A stretch of DNA of 64,000 nt from Vespula vulgaris (Eukaryota > Arthropoda > Insecta > Hymenoptera > Vespidae), in assembly GCF_905475345.1 (NCBI RefSeq), contig NC_066589.1, positions 4,737,001-4,801,000 of the forward strand, in the 5' to 3' direction. Both the position numbers and the translations under genes were made by a program. This document shows, piece by piece, positions 1 through 11,332 of this stretch (its first letter is position 1; every line of letters begins with the position of its first letter). The notes below the pieces were generated by a model. The model searched no databases and was not told the origin of the DNA. It saw only the letters and a list, made by a program, of their open reading frames with translations.

Positions 1-3000
1 CTTCTCTTTCTCTCTCTGCTTGCTTTCTTGATCTTTCTTCTCGTTTTCTAGCTAACTTAGAATCAGGCACAGGTTTAAACATCAAATCTGTCCTGGTACA
101 TGAATTGTTCTCGCCTCGATTCCAATGTCGCAAAAATATTGCAGATTGTGATCTGTGACATTCGGAATCTTCAATTCTTGGCTCAGGAGAAGGTCCGCGT
201 GGACTGGGCGGTTCTTCTGGTTCTGGCTCACCAAGATCCTGTTCCATCTTTGGTTCCTGTACAACAGGTGGTTGTGGTTGAGGAGGTCGATGATGATGGT
301 GTACAGAACTAGTCGACGTTAAACACGTTGCTGAAACGAGCGACGGTTTACGCTGAGTATTATGTGAACTATGCGATGACGAGTGACTGTGAGAACTATG
401 AGAGGAGATGGTTAATAGTTTGTCGTGATGCAAAGTTGTCGCTTGATGCATACTAGAAGAATGATGATGAGTAGCAATAAGATTTTCTCCTTCTTCTCTG
501 GTCGTCACACTGGAACTTGTACTAGAATGATGAGCTGTCATCATTGTTGTATTCTCCTGACTTCTTTGTGGTGACGGTGGTGGGATAGCATGAGGTACTG
601 GTCCATATGAGTATGGTGGAAACGAGGGATATCCACCAACAGGTGCGTATCCGGGATAAGCATGTGGATGATAAGGATGCATCGCAGTAAATAATGAATG
701 GTGCATCAAGGGATGATGAGGATGGAACGGATGAGCCATATGTGGGCTAGGTTGTTGTGCCGGATGCATAACGGGCTGAGGAATAGATGTCGGTGGAGGC
801 GGTAACGTTGGCGTTGGCGATGCTGCCACTGATTGAATCTGCGGCACTGGTTGATTACTTGGCATAGAATGTTTACTTGGTGTAGGTGGTTTACTAGTAC
901 TATCTGGATCTTTCTTTATATTTTCCAAACTTGGACCAGGAAAACCGGTCTGAAAACCAGGAACTTTCACTTCTTTTAAACTTTGCAACGGGTCCGGTTC
1001 AGGAGGAATAATTTCTTGCTTAATTTTTAAGTTTTGTGGTTCCATTGGCGGAGTTCCAGCTAAATTATAAATGCTCGAAGGTTTTTCCATAGATAGAATT
1101 CCACTTGGTTGAATCGGTTGAAACATATTCGGCGGTTCCGCTCTCTCTGGTTCATTATTTTCAGTACGTTCGGATACTCTTTCAGATATTCTATCGGAAA
1201 TTCTACCATCGCGCATTCTTTCTGTAGATAATCTTTCTTCTGGAATTCTTTCGGACATTCTACTTTCCGATGACATGACCGTCAATCCAAGAGGCTGTGG
1301 CGAGCTTGATATTTGAGGTATCTGAGATATACTTGCTGGTATATTTTGAGATATATTGAGATTCAATGGAGGACCTCCAATACTTTGTGGCAAGCCTTGC
1401 GTACTGGACATATTCTCAGGATGTGCGCGTAAATTTTGCGTTGGTCCCATATTTTGAGTGGTAGACATATTCTGTGGCATATTTGGTGGTATTTGTATGT
1501 TCTGAGATAAATTCTGTGGCACATTTTGAACTGGTGGAACGTTAGATGTATATTGCATATTTAATGGTAATCCTTGCTGATTAGGTGATATAATTTGTGT
1601 ACTTTGTATATTTTGTGAACCATTCGGTGGACACATACTACTTACTGCACTTGACATTGTTTGAGACAAGTTACGAGGTATGTTTTGATTCATATCGTTC
1701 ATATTTAATGGCTGTGATGTACTCAGGTTCAGCTGTTCTGGTTCTTTCATTTCTTCGTTAGAAGGTGACATAGCTGTTTCTATTGGCAGTGGCTCTAATT
1801 TCAGTGGTTGGTTCATGGCTAAAGGTACATCTTCTATTTGATCCTTAGTTTCCACTGGTTCTTCCAATAATGGTTTTTTATCTAAAGTATGAATAACAGG
1901 AACAGATATAGGTAAACTTTGTATAGGACCTGGTACAGGAGTTGAAGTTGGCGTAGGTTCAGAAGGTTCTTCTGGTGTAGTTACAGCTGGACTGACAGGC
2001 TCCTCAGGTTGTACGGCGATTGGTGTGGGTTGATTTTCATTTGTATCTCCTTCTGTTTCTCTTTCAGGTTCATCCATAAGAGAATTACTGTCAGTAGTGA
2101 GTGATTCCGAAGGACTCTCTGGCCTGTCACCACGTTTTCGTTTTTGAGCTTCCTTATCCTCCTCTGCATCATCCGCTTGGCTGCGTTTTTGAGCTTTCTT
2201 TGGTGTTTCTGGTTTACTAGAAGACTTTTTCTTACTTTTATCGGGTGTCTGTTGCTGCTGTTGTTTTTCTTGATCAGGTGTGTCTGTTCCACCGGTACGT
2301 CGTGGTCGCGCAGGTCTTGGCGTTTCTTTTGCCTTATTTCGCGTTCGCATTCTACCTGGGCTATCTGGCGACTCCGCAGGCACAGGGCGGAACAAATAAG
2401 GAGGAGCAGGCGGTAATTCTCCCGTTTTCTTTAAATGTGCTCTGCATTCCGTACAAAGTAATAATCTATCTTTACCAGCAATCTGATAATCTTTAGAATT
2501 AGTTGAGAAACAATGTTGACAAGAATGCGTTGCACCGTTTGTATTAGTGTCGCGAGAATCACTATCCTCTTCAGAATTATCGTCTTCTGTTACAGAACTA
2601 ATCTCTCCTCCAGGATTATTACTTGCTGGTGTGCCAACAGGTACAGTTTCTGGTTCTGAAGCGGGTTCTTTTGTATTGGCATTAGCAGCCGGCGTATCTT
2701 TGGGTGGCGTAGGAACTTCCTCTTTAGGAGTGCCTGCTCTAGAATTACGCGTATTTCGAATTCTTCGCAGAGAACCTTGCCGTCGTCTACGATGTGGTCG
2801 ATTGTTATTTGCACCTGGTGTTTTCTTCCACAAATAGTAGAATTCGACCAATTCCGGCTATGAAAGATAAATGTCATATAATTATTATTTCATTAAATAT
2901 AATCGATATTTAACTAATATCTATTTTACCGTATCTTTATGAGGTAGAAGATCCTTCCTAATACGAGAAAAATTTTTTCCAAATTGTCGAAGACCTTTGA

Positions 3001-4940
3001 CAAACCGTTTCTATGAGAGAAAGTGATAGTTGATTAATTTTGAGTATAAGTTTCCCTATAGATTATAAAACCAAGCACAAATTAAAAAGGACATAATATA
3101 TAATGTTAATATTTATTTATATTTTACTTACAGTTTCTTCTTCAGACCATTTCTTATCGATGCCTTTAGGTACAGGACATTTAACAAGCGCTTGCAATGC
3201 TCTTCCAGGATCATATCCAGAATCATGTAAGATATCCAAAGCATTGATAGTAGTATCGTCTCTCGAAGCTGCAACACAACCATCGTCTGGGGATCCTCCG
3301 TCACACATTCCAGCAAATGCAGCCATGGATCGTGCTGCTCTCAAATACATGAGTAGATCTCCATCCAATGCCATGGCTGGAATCCATCTTAGCTCTTCTC
3401 TCTCTTTAGAGAATTCTGGATCAGGAAGCAGCTCCCCAGGTGGGATACCCGGCCGATACTCAGGCAAACGGGCCTGACAAGAAACCAATTCCTGTACCCA
3501 AAATTCGGGATTGTGCGCAGTTAGCACCAATGCCAAAGCAAGTTAGTTATACGCACCTATACTCTGGCTTGTCTTTTGAGATAAATAGACCAATAATTTT
3601 TTTTTCATTCAAAGTTTTGACCATATCAAATCATATCCAATTTGATACTTTATTAAATTAAATATTACGTAAAAACAAAATTTTTGTTAAAAAAAGCTAG
3701 AAATTGTACAACATATATCATCCTCATTGTCTAAAAATCCCATAAACAAATTACAAGCAAGGAAAATTAGAATAACTGGGAAATTAGAAACACAATTTAA
3801 ATAAATATTCATGTATACATTAAATTATAAGCGTAGATGGTTCAAGTAACCAATGAAGTACAGCTATTAAATGAAGACATGTAATTAACACGAAGCATGT
3901 GTTACCTCTTTTTACCCATAATACCTTTCAATTATTTCACCGTGACTGAAAACCACATAAGTTGCACTGAGTGTAAATTCTTATTCTATAAATAAGTATT
4001 CCACGCACTATATATTAATATATGTGTATATCTTAATAGTAATTTCCAGTATCTTTTTTTTATGGAAATCTAGCACTTTTACTTATACCTAAAGTTCTTC
4101 TATATAGTAATAGTATACTTATTAATTGTAATTATTAACATTTAGATTGATATAAAATTATTTGTCAATAGGTTAATTTTTAAAACATACTTATCTTTAT
4201 ATATATTACAAGGACACTAAACTACACTTATCTATGACATTTATTTATGACTCATATTTTAAGTGCGCAGAACTATTCTGTTATTTGAACCATCAACATA
4301 AAACAATAAAACATACACATATTTTAAAGATTTTCTATGATGTAATATAAATATTCATTACATAATTGATCTGACAGAATGCAGAAAAATCTACATATTT
4401 CATTTTTTAAATGTAAATGTAGTCTGTACAATGAATGATTCCATTAATAAGCACACACCATGCACAAAATGTATAGAACATGAATTAATATAACCAGTAG
4501 TTGTAATTCTTACTAATCACTATATGAGTCATACATTTCTATATAATCAATCGTTATTTAATTCAACGAACATTTAAAGAAAATAATGTATTTTTTAGAC
4601 AAGAACATCATGAATAAATATAGTATGTAAAAAGTGAATTTAAATTAAACATAATACACTAATATTCGCCAATGTACAATGTATTTATTACTTTCTCTCT
4701 CTTTTTCTTGCCTGAAGCTTATATTTTCCTTAGCTATCTCTCTTATTATATATATGAAATACGTTTTAAATATAACCTAATTTATTTTTTGCTTGTACTC
4801 ATATAATGCATTGGAGAACCACAAGCCTCGAGTTAGGTACGCTGCACAATAGAGCTAAGTAGCAAAAAAGTTTTTGAAGATATATGGCAAACCTGGTGTG
4901 AAGGGCCAACTCGAATCTCGCCCTGGGTCCCAGCAGACAT
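1..4940 (-). CDS. Gug: Atrophin/Grunge transcriptional corepressor, C-terminus beyond window
   Basis: Coding exons on the minus strand are 4940-4893, 3473-3132, 3010-2930 and 2857 to beyond position 1, all joined in phase 0 at GT-AG sites. The first exon ends GEIRVGPSHQ and the second opens ARLPEYRPG, the characteristic ELM2 junction of RERE/Atrophin. Residues about 5-130 are ELM2 (LLMYLRAARSMAAFAG is visible). About 125-175 is SANT (KRFVKGLRQFGKNF, then LVEFYYLWKKTPGANNN). A GATA-type finger has Cys 270, 273, 292 and 295. A long P/Q/S/M/N-rich low-complexity stretch follows, then from about residue 1056 the conserved Atrophin block with FLRHWNRG and FKPVPDSKLARKREE. Atrophins are nuclear corepressors that recruit histone deacetylases and methyltransferases through ELM2/SANT. 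I chose the ATG at 4940 as the start. The exon is open upstream to an AG at 5016, so a longer N-terminus is possible. No BAH domain is seen in the window. The 3' end is missing only because the window stops. Confidence 0.93.
3474..4892 (-). other. Gug: Gug intron, no gene seen
   Basis: AT-rich intron between the GPSHQ exon and the ELM2 exon. It contains several in-frame stops in all frames and no reading frame that resembles a known protein. The donor after CACCAG is GTTTGC (weak) and the acceptor is TTTCTTGTCAG. Confidence 0.7.
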
Positions 4941-5015
4941 CTCCCCCTCCTCCGAAGCTCCACCGTCTTTCTCCAGTGTTTCGAGTGGCTTCAGTCTTCG
5001 ACTTTCAGTAATTTC

Positions 5016-6246
5016 CTATCATCCACCCCCTGAACCGTATATTTTTTCTATCAGTATATTTGCAGTAATTATTGAAGGTGCATTATGCTTAACATGCTGT
5101 CTTTTAACTATCATTCTACATTGAAATGATATATTATTATTAATTTCAATATAATTTTAAGATAAATGATTGAATAATATGCAACAAATAGTAATGATCA
5201 TACTAAAATACTTTAATTGAGCTATCTTTTTTATAAAAATATATTTTAAATTATAGATTTTTATCTTGATACTCATGTAATTTTATAAGACCTATAAAAC
5301 TGTTATACTGATAATATATTTACAACTTAACACCAGGTAAACCATGTGTTAATAGAAAGTTCAATTATCAGTAGCAAATTGCAGAACGATTCATGCAAAA
5401 TATTAGCATTATTTTTATTAAAATTTAAATTCCATAAGCTCTAATAAGTTTATAACAAATAACACAATTTGAAAAAAAAGAGCAAGACATAACATAATGT
5501 AATGACTACTAGTAATACTAGCAATTATAGATTATGGAAGAAAAACGTGAATATGTTGATTCATTAATGTAATCAATTATAGAAAAAAGCTTATTAGAGA
5601 TATTAGACCTTAAATTTTATTAAAAAAAAACTCATGCAATCATGTGTATTAAAATTACATATTATAAAAATTAGTTTAGAATACTTTGCAAAATAAAATA
5701 TGTTGATCTTTCAACGAAGACTGTAATTCATATATAAAGATATTTTTTTAAATATATACTGAGGCTTCGTGTTAATTACCTATCAGAAAATATTATAAAG
5801 ATATTTAATCATCAATATAAATAGATGTACATCATTACATTTACTATTTTCCTTGCTATGTTCTAATCTATAATTTTAATTGCATTTGGGAAAAAATACA
5901 CATTACAAATAACTACTTATATAAAAATAATTAATATATTATAACAATATGAAACATGGGCAAGCCTATAAATTAACTGATGGGATAATATAAAAAACTT
6001 GCATATTCCAATAATTTTAAAGCCTGAAATATCTTAGATTTTTCAAGTGGTCTTAAGTCACGGTGAAAGCAATAAATAGCATAAGATCAAGCTTTTACAA
6101 ACACAATCTTATGCTCTTTACTGCAGCTACTACCATTTCTACGAAACTTACGAAAATATAACCTACGGTTAGAATTTGATTGAGTCATTAGCACGACCTG
6201 ACGACACGATGAAAAAGAACGAAGAAAAAACGAGAGAAAGAGAGAA

Positions 6247-6311
<65 letters not shown>

Positions 6312-6565
6312 AAAAACTATTTGCACAATTTCATCATATGGATGGAACGCCAGCGGAAACGTGCATCTTTCCTTTTCGCAATTTTTCGAAGCAGCTTATT
6401 AGAGCTTCTCAGCTTGATGCTTCCGACGTAAAGACGATCATTTTTATTCGATCTTTTTCACGAAATTTTTGAAATATAAAATTGAAGAAGAATCACGAGG
6501 TACCTCCCTGAGCACACGTCGAAATAATGTGGAATGCCATAAAATTTCAAGGCAAACTCACTCAC
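5016..6565 (-). other. Gug: Gug first intron, AT-rich with purine microsatellite
   Basis: No coding potential is visible apart from short frames generated by the GA-repeat. It lies between the 5' non-coding exon (donor at 6565) and the first coding exon (acceptor at 5016). Confidence 0.6.
6231..6311. repeat. (GA)n / GAGAAA microsatellite
   Basis: About 80 bp of almost pure AG/GA dinucleotides with periodic AAA interruptions, inside the Gug first intron. It creates spurious Arg-Glu and Leu-Ser frames on the two strands. Confidence 0.95.
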
Positions 6566-6800
6566 CCGTGTTCCGAAATGCCTCAACGACGATGCGCTCG
6601 CATTGTTTCCCGTGACGCCGCTCGTTTCGGCGACAACGCACGCGCTGAATTGTCCGTGCGATTGCTAACTTCTGACGAAAAAATCGAAGAATGATTCTCC
6701 GTTAAATCGGGTCTCAGTTGCTCCTCGAGTTGCCTTGTACGAATCAGTAGCCACAACACCCAAACGCCGCCATCTTGTACTACGTTTGTTTCGTTTTTCT
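6540..6800 (-). promoter_or_regulatory. Gug: Gug 5' untranslated exon and promoter
   Basis: On the minus strand a strong donor (CGG|GTGAGTGAG, exon end 6566) closes a non-coding exon with short reading frames only. It would splice to the acceptor at 5016. The 6590-6800 stretch is much richer in CpG than the surrounding DNA. Minus strand 6776-6766 reads AAGATGGCGGC, the textbook YY1/Pho consensus, often found just inside animal core promoters. DJ-1 starts on the other strand at about 7.1 kb, so this is probably a divergent promoter. The transcription start itself is inferred. Confidence 0.6.
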
Positions 6801-7103
6801 TTTGTGGGGGTGCGATCCGATTCCACGCGTTCCGTACTGCTTAATATACCCCCTTTGATTATTCACTTGACTGAGGAAACGGTTCTTTTCTTTACAACTT
6901 TTTCAAAAAGGTATTCTTTAATATTCATGAATATGTATAAATTTACATAAAATTAAAAAAAGATGTTTCTTATATTTCAATACATATAATAATAAATATA
7001 TATTATTCGCAAATATACTGCTAACGTTAGTGAACGTTCACTAAAGTCTATAGAACTATACTTCCCAACCATATTTTGTCAGTCAATATATATCTAGATA
7101 TAG

Positions 7104-8108
7104 ATGAAGATTGCTATTCAACTATATTCTTTATTCGTAAAGATCCCAAAACCTGTTTGGAGAAGTTCTGCATATAATTTTCGATATACAGCAAAATATT
7201 CTAATAAAATGGCCGACATAACAGCGCTTTTATTAATATTCGATGGATCGGAGGAAATGGAAGCTGTAATAACGGCAGATGTTTTGCGTCGTGGCGGAGT
7301 ATGTAAAATTATAATACGCTATATAAAAATATAATTACGTAATAGGAATAAAGAATAAATAGCTACATATGCTATATATTACGTACGGTTTTAGAATGAA
7401 ATACCTTTTGAGTATACATTGTAATGTGTAATTTTAGGTTTGTGTTACCATAGCAAGTTTAGGTGATAATGAATGTGTTAAGTGTAGTCGTGAGGTAAAA
7501 ATTTGTGCAGACACTACACTTGCTAATGTGAGTGAGAAAGAAAAGTATGATGTTATCATACTACCTGGAGGACTTGGTGCTGCAAGAGCATTCGCAGAGG
7601 TAAACATTCTTTTTTATTTTAGTATATTTCTAGTATATTTATATATTTCTTAATGAATAATAAATTATCTTTATGGAAATTAGTCAGCTGAAGTTGGTAA
7701 ACTATTAAAAAAACAAGAAAAAGGAAACAGACTTATAGCTGCTATCTGCGCAGCTCCAATTGCTTTAAAATCTCATGGTATTGGAAAAGGAAAAAGACTT
7801 ACTTCATATCCAGCGATGAAAAATCAATTGACCAATGGTTACGAATACTCAGAAGATCGTGTAGTGGTGGATGGTAAGAATTATTTTCAATCTATCTAAA
7901 ACAAAATCAGTTTTATCATTCGTTTACAATTGTTTTAGAAAATAAACACATACAATTTTTTTATTTTTCAGGCAATCTAATTACAAGTAGAGGTCCTGGA
8001 ACAGCCTTCGCATTTGGCTTAGCTCTTATTGAAAGATTAGTAAGCAAAGAAACAGCTGTTACCGTAGCGAAAGGAATGTTATATGAAGATTACAAGTACA
8101 AATTATAA
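7104..8108 (+). CDS. DJ-1: Protein deglycase DJ-1 (PARK7)
   Basis: Four exons: 7104-7298, 7438-7599, 7684-7873 and 7972-8108, giving 227 aa. DJ-1/PfpI family: a redox-sensing glyoxalase/deglycase-like protein that protects against oxidative stress, cytosolic and mitochondrial. The nucleophile lies in IAAICAAP (Cys141). Counted from the internal ATG at 7209 it is Cys106 and the preceding acid is Glu18 (SEEMEAV), exactly the human numbering. Human His126 is Tyr here. The GGLGAARAFAE loop is conserved. The first 35 residues are rich in Lys/Arg and aromatics without acids, so they could be a mitochondrial presequence. However, the 7104 ATG has poor context (TAG before it) while the 7209 ATG has AAAATGG and gives a normal 192-aa protein. 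A poly(A) signal follows at 8180. It is divergent from Gug. Confidence 0.95.
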
Positions 8109-8179
8109 GTACATTAATGGTAGTTAACAACTACTATAAAACATTGTCGACATGTTCACAAATATATTATAAGCATTAT

Positions 8180-8185
8180 AATAAA
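8180..8185 (+). terminator. Poly(A) signal of DJ-1
   Basis: First AATAAA after the DJ-1 stop, about 70 bases downstream, in an AT-rich tail. Confidence 0.5.
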
Positions 8186-8416
8186 TATAATTTATTATTA
8201 TAATAAATATATTTATTATTACCAAATAAATTCAATTTATGGGCTACATTTTTTATATAATTTATCTTCTTACAAAATAATAGCACAATTTCGAAATTAA
8301 TTCTAATAAATCATTCTTATTTTTACTAGTTCTGACATTTCATTTACTAATAATCACTAAAAACAAGATTTTATTTATTCGAGTTGCACATGTGCATGAA
8401 CAACATTATGTTCATT

Positions 8417-8720
8417 CTTGGTTTTATAATGGTTTATGCCAACAATGAGTAGAGTAATTCTTTACTGATTTTGATGAATAAAGTTTTATTTTAAAGACGA
8501 AAGTTTAAGACAGTTTTCTTGGAAAAGCTTTATTTAAAAGAAAAAAAATCGTGTCAAAAAATGATGTTTCTATGAGAATAATTTAGGCATAAAAATAAAG
8601 CTTTCTCAAAAATTCCGAAAATGTTATGTCCTCGATTAAATCTTCATCTTTAAAATGAGACATTGTTAATCAAAATCGGTCAAGAATCACACTTAAAGTC
8701 ACTGTTGGCATAAAAGCTAT
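8417..8720. mobile_element. Foldback MITE-like element with long inverted arms
   Basis: The left arm begins near GGTTTTATAATGG and reads TTTATGCCAACA, then GATTTTGATGAA and ATTTTAAAGACGAA. The right arm, read on the minus strand from about 8715, gives TTTATGCCAACA, GATTTTGATTAA and ATTTTAAAGATGAA in the same order and spacing. The two arms, each over 100 bp, are therefore imperfect inverted repeats around an AAAGCTTTATT-rich centre. No transposase frame is present. A partial relative lies at about 18631-18805. Confidence 0.6.
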
Positions 8721-8801
8721 TTCCAATATTTTTCATGAAAAAAAGTTTTGTATAGTGGCGCCACTTGAATGTTGCGAGAAAAGGAAAGAAGCTCGTATCC
8801 C

Positions 8802-8845
8802 CACTACTGATTTTCATATAAACGCTGAGTTTATATGAAGTAGTG
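8802..8845. repeat. Short perfect hairpin
   Basis: CACTAC, a 5-base bulge, TTCATATAAAC, loop GCTGA, GTTTATATGAA, GTAGTG. The stem is 17 paired bases with one bulge. It sits just downstream of the foldback element. Confidence 0.7.
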
Positions 8846-11332
8846 TTTTGTTTCAGTAAAATAAATGGTTAAGGTAGAATTTCCAACACTGTTTTCTTCT
8901 GTGATGTCCTCTATGGAGTAGTTCGTTTTACATTATTATTATTACTACTTTTACTATAATAATAATATATAATATCAAAATATAACGATAAGGAAAAGTA
9001 AAAGAAAAAACGCATATATATATATATAAACATTATATAAATCATATACGTATATATGATGGTGATGATTTATAAGAAAAGAAGAAAGTATATATTTAAA
9101 AGAACAAGATACAGTACAATTAATTTAGTCGCAAATTTCTTACAAAGATCTCTATCCTCTTTTTTGAGTGCATTCCATGTGTCATCTTTTGTAATAGTTT
9201 TCGCGCGAATTTTCAAGAAATCCTATCTTCGATAATTCTTAATCACGTGACCGTCCACCGACAGATATACCTAATACTGATTAGGTACGATGACAAATCG
9301 AAGCGATTCTTTTGTTTTCGTCCGTATAGTTTCTCCTTGTGTTTTTGCCTTATAATCGTATTATCAGTTCGTAGAACTCGTTTTTCTGTTTGTTTTGTTT
9401 TTTCTTACATTAGTTTTATTTTGGTTATTGATATATAATATTTTGGTTTTATTATTGATTTTCTTATTGATTTTGCGAAACTATTAACTTCTACGAAATT
9501 CTGTTAAGAAATCGATATGAAGAAAATGTGAGGATCCATCATCACGCAAATAGCTTTGTATAATCTTTCTAATTACAATATTTATATTCATTTTAATAAT
9601 GTAAAGTGTATATGTAAAAGCAAAGTATAATTAATATTTAAATTAATAATCGTACAATTGTTTAAACATTATAAAGTTAATAACTCTCATTCATTTAATA
9701 TTAAATAATTTAATTTTACTTGCGCGCCATCTTAGATCAAAATTTTCAAGTTTAAATCGTAAGTTTGAATAATTAATATTTTTCAATAGTATACGAATTT
9801 TATTTTCGTCGTTACTGTTTAGTGATGTAAACAATAACGAAGAAAGAAGGGTTTAACGACTTTGATAGCTGACAAAGAGTTTACCATTAAACTTCAAGCA
9901 GTGAACATTGCATCTCTCTTATTTCGTACTAGCAGATTAGAATACACAATTCATTCGATTAATCAACATTCATTTAAAATATAAGTAACACAATAATACA
10001 TATTACTAATATTAATAACTAAATTATGATACTTTAGATGAATCAAGTCTATATAATAGTTTAAACAAAATCTTTTTTATTTATTATCGAAATTTTTCTT
10101 TCTATTTTCAATCTTTTTTTCCATGCGTGAAAATTAAAAAATTATGAAGTAGAAGCAGTGTTTGTTCGTTCGCGTTTCGCGATTTAAATAATAAGTGTTC
10201 TTGCATGGACTGTGTACAATGCAGTCGTTAGAGTCAGTGTTTGTTCGCGAAGTTTTTTGCTTTTTTAACAGTCGCACAGATTGTATTTAAAAGATAGTTT
10301 TGCGAAATAAATTCAGTGACCGTTCGTTAATAAATATCGCGAATTAGAATCAGTGCATCACCGAAGAGGATTTCAACCAACTTCGATGTTGATGTACCTC
10401 ATTTTCAACCAACTACATATCATCCACCCTCAATTTCGACCTAAATCGCGGACGAGTGTTTTAGAGCCATCGCAGAACTTCCTAAGTAGTAAGTGAATTT
10501 TTAAGTCTCTTCGATCATTCAATCATATTGAGGACGAAAGGTCCGAATCGGCATGAGTGATTGATTGTAATTAATTAGTAGAAGAGTCATTGCTTTTGAA
10601 AGAGAAAATTCAAGTAAGCATTGTTAAAAAACAAAGAGACAGAATTACAGTCCGTAAATCCTAGAATAAGTTAATCAATTTTTAGAATTTTCATTAATTA
10701 ATATATTAATACCCGTTTCTTCTCCCATTTTTTTTTCGATTTTTCAGCGAATAGATATTTTCCGATTAAAGCACAGTAATCATTTTTTATGCAAAAATCT
10801 CAGATTTTCTCTTTTTTGGGTTCTATTACGTTAGAACTGTCAGTTTTTCGATTACGTTTGTAGTTTATATTTTGTCCATACTTTATCACTGAACTCACGT
10901 ATACTATGAGAGAAAGATGGTATAGCCTTACGTACATTTATATATTTATGGTATATATGTATATATATGTAAGAATTACGTATCTAAGAATGGCATTAAT
11001 GCTTGAACAATTGTATGACTTTGTGACGTAGTCCATCATTCGTATTAATTATTTTAATTGGTTGTCATATATAAATAAACAGATTTTGATTCATGTTTCT
11101 TTCACATCATAAAAATATATACATACCATACAGTAGAATATATACATAAAATGATAGAAATTTATAGATATTTTTAATCGCAATTAAGCCGGTAAAGAAG
11201 TAATTATATAATTTATTTTACACATAATTAAAAAACGATGCGGGTTGCAGTGTACTGTATAAAAACTGATACACTGATATAATACAAAACATAACCTATA
11301 AAACGTTTGAACTTTCTGGTTTTACAAGTGAA

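Larger units (their letters stand above)
8109..11332. other. Intergenic spacer DJ-1 to OXSM
   Basis: No convincing coding exon on either strand. It holds a foldback element (8417-8720), a small perfect hairpin (8802-8845), AT microsatellites near 9010, and a moderately CpG-containing stretch at 10150-10500 with two copies of CAGTGTTTGTTCG (about 10158 and 10233). That stretch could be an untranslated exon or a promoter of an unseen transcript. Confidence 0.6.

Noticed and set aside
6176..6472. Plus-strand Arg/Glu-rich frame and minus-strand Leu/Ser frame
   Set aside because: Artefacts of the (GA)n tract within the Gug intron.
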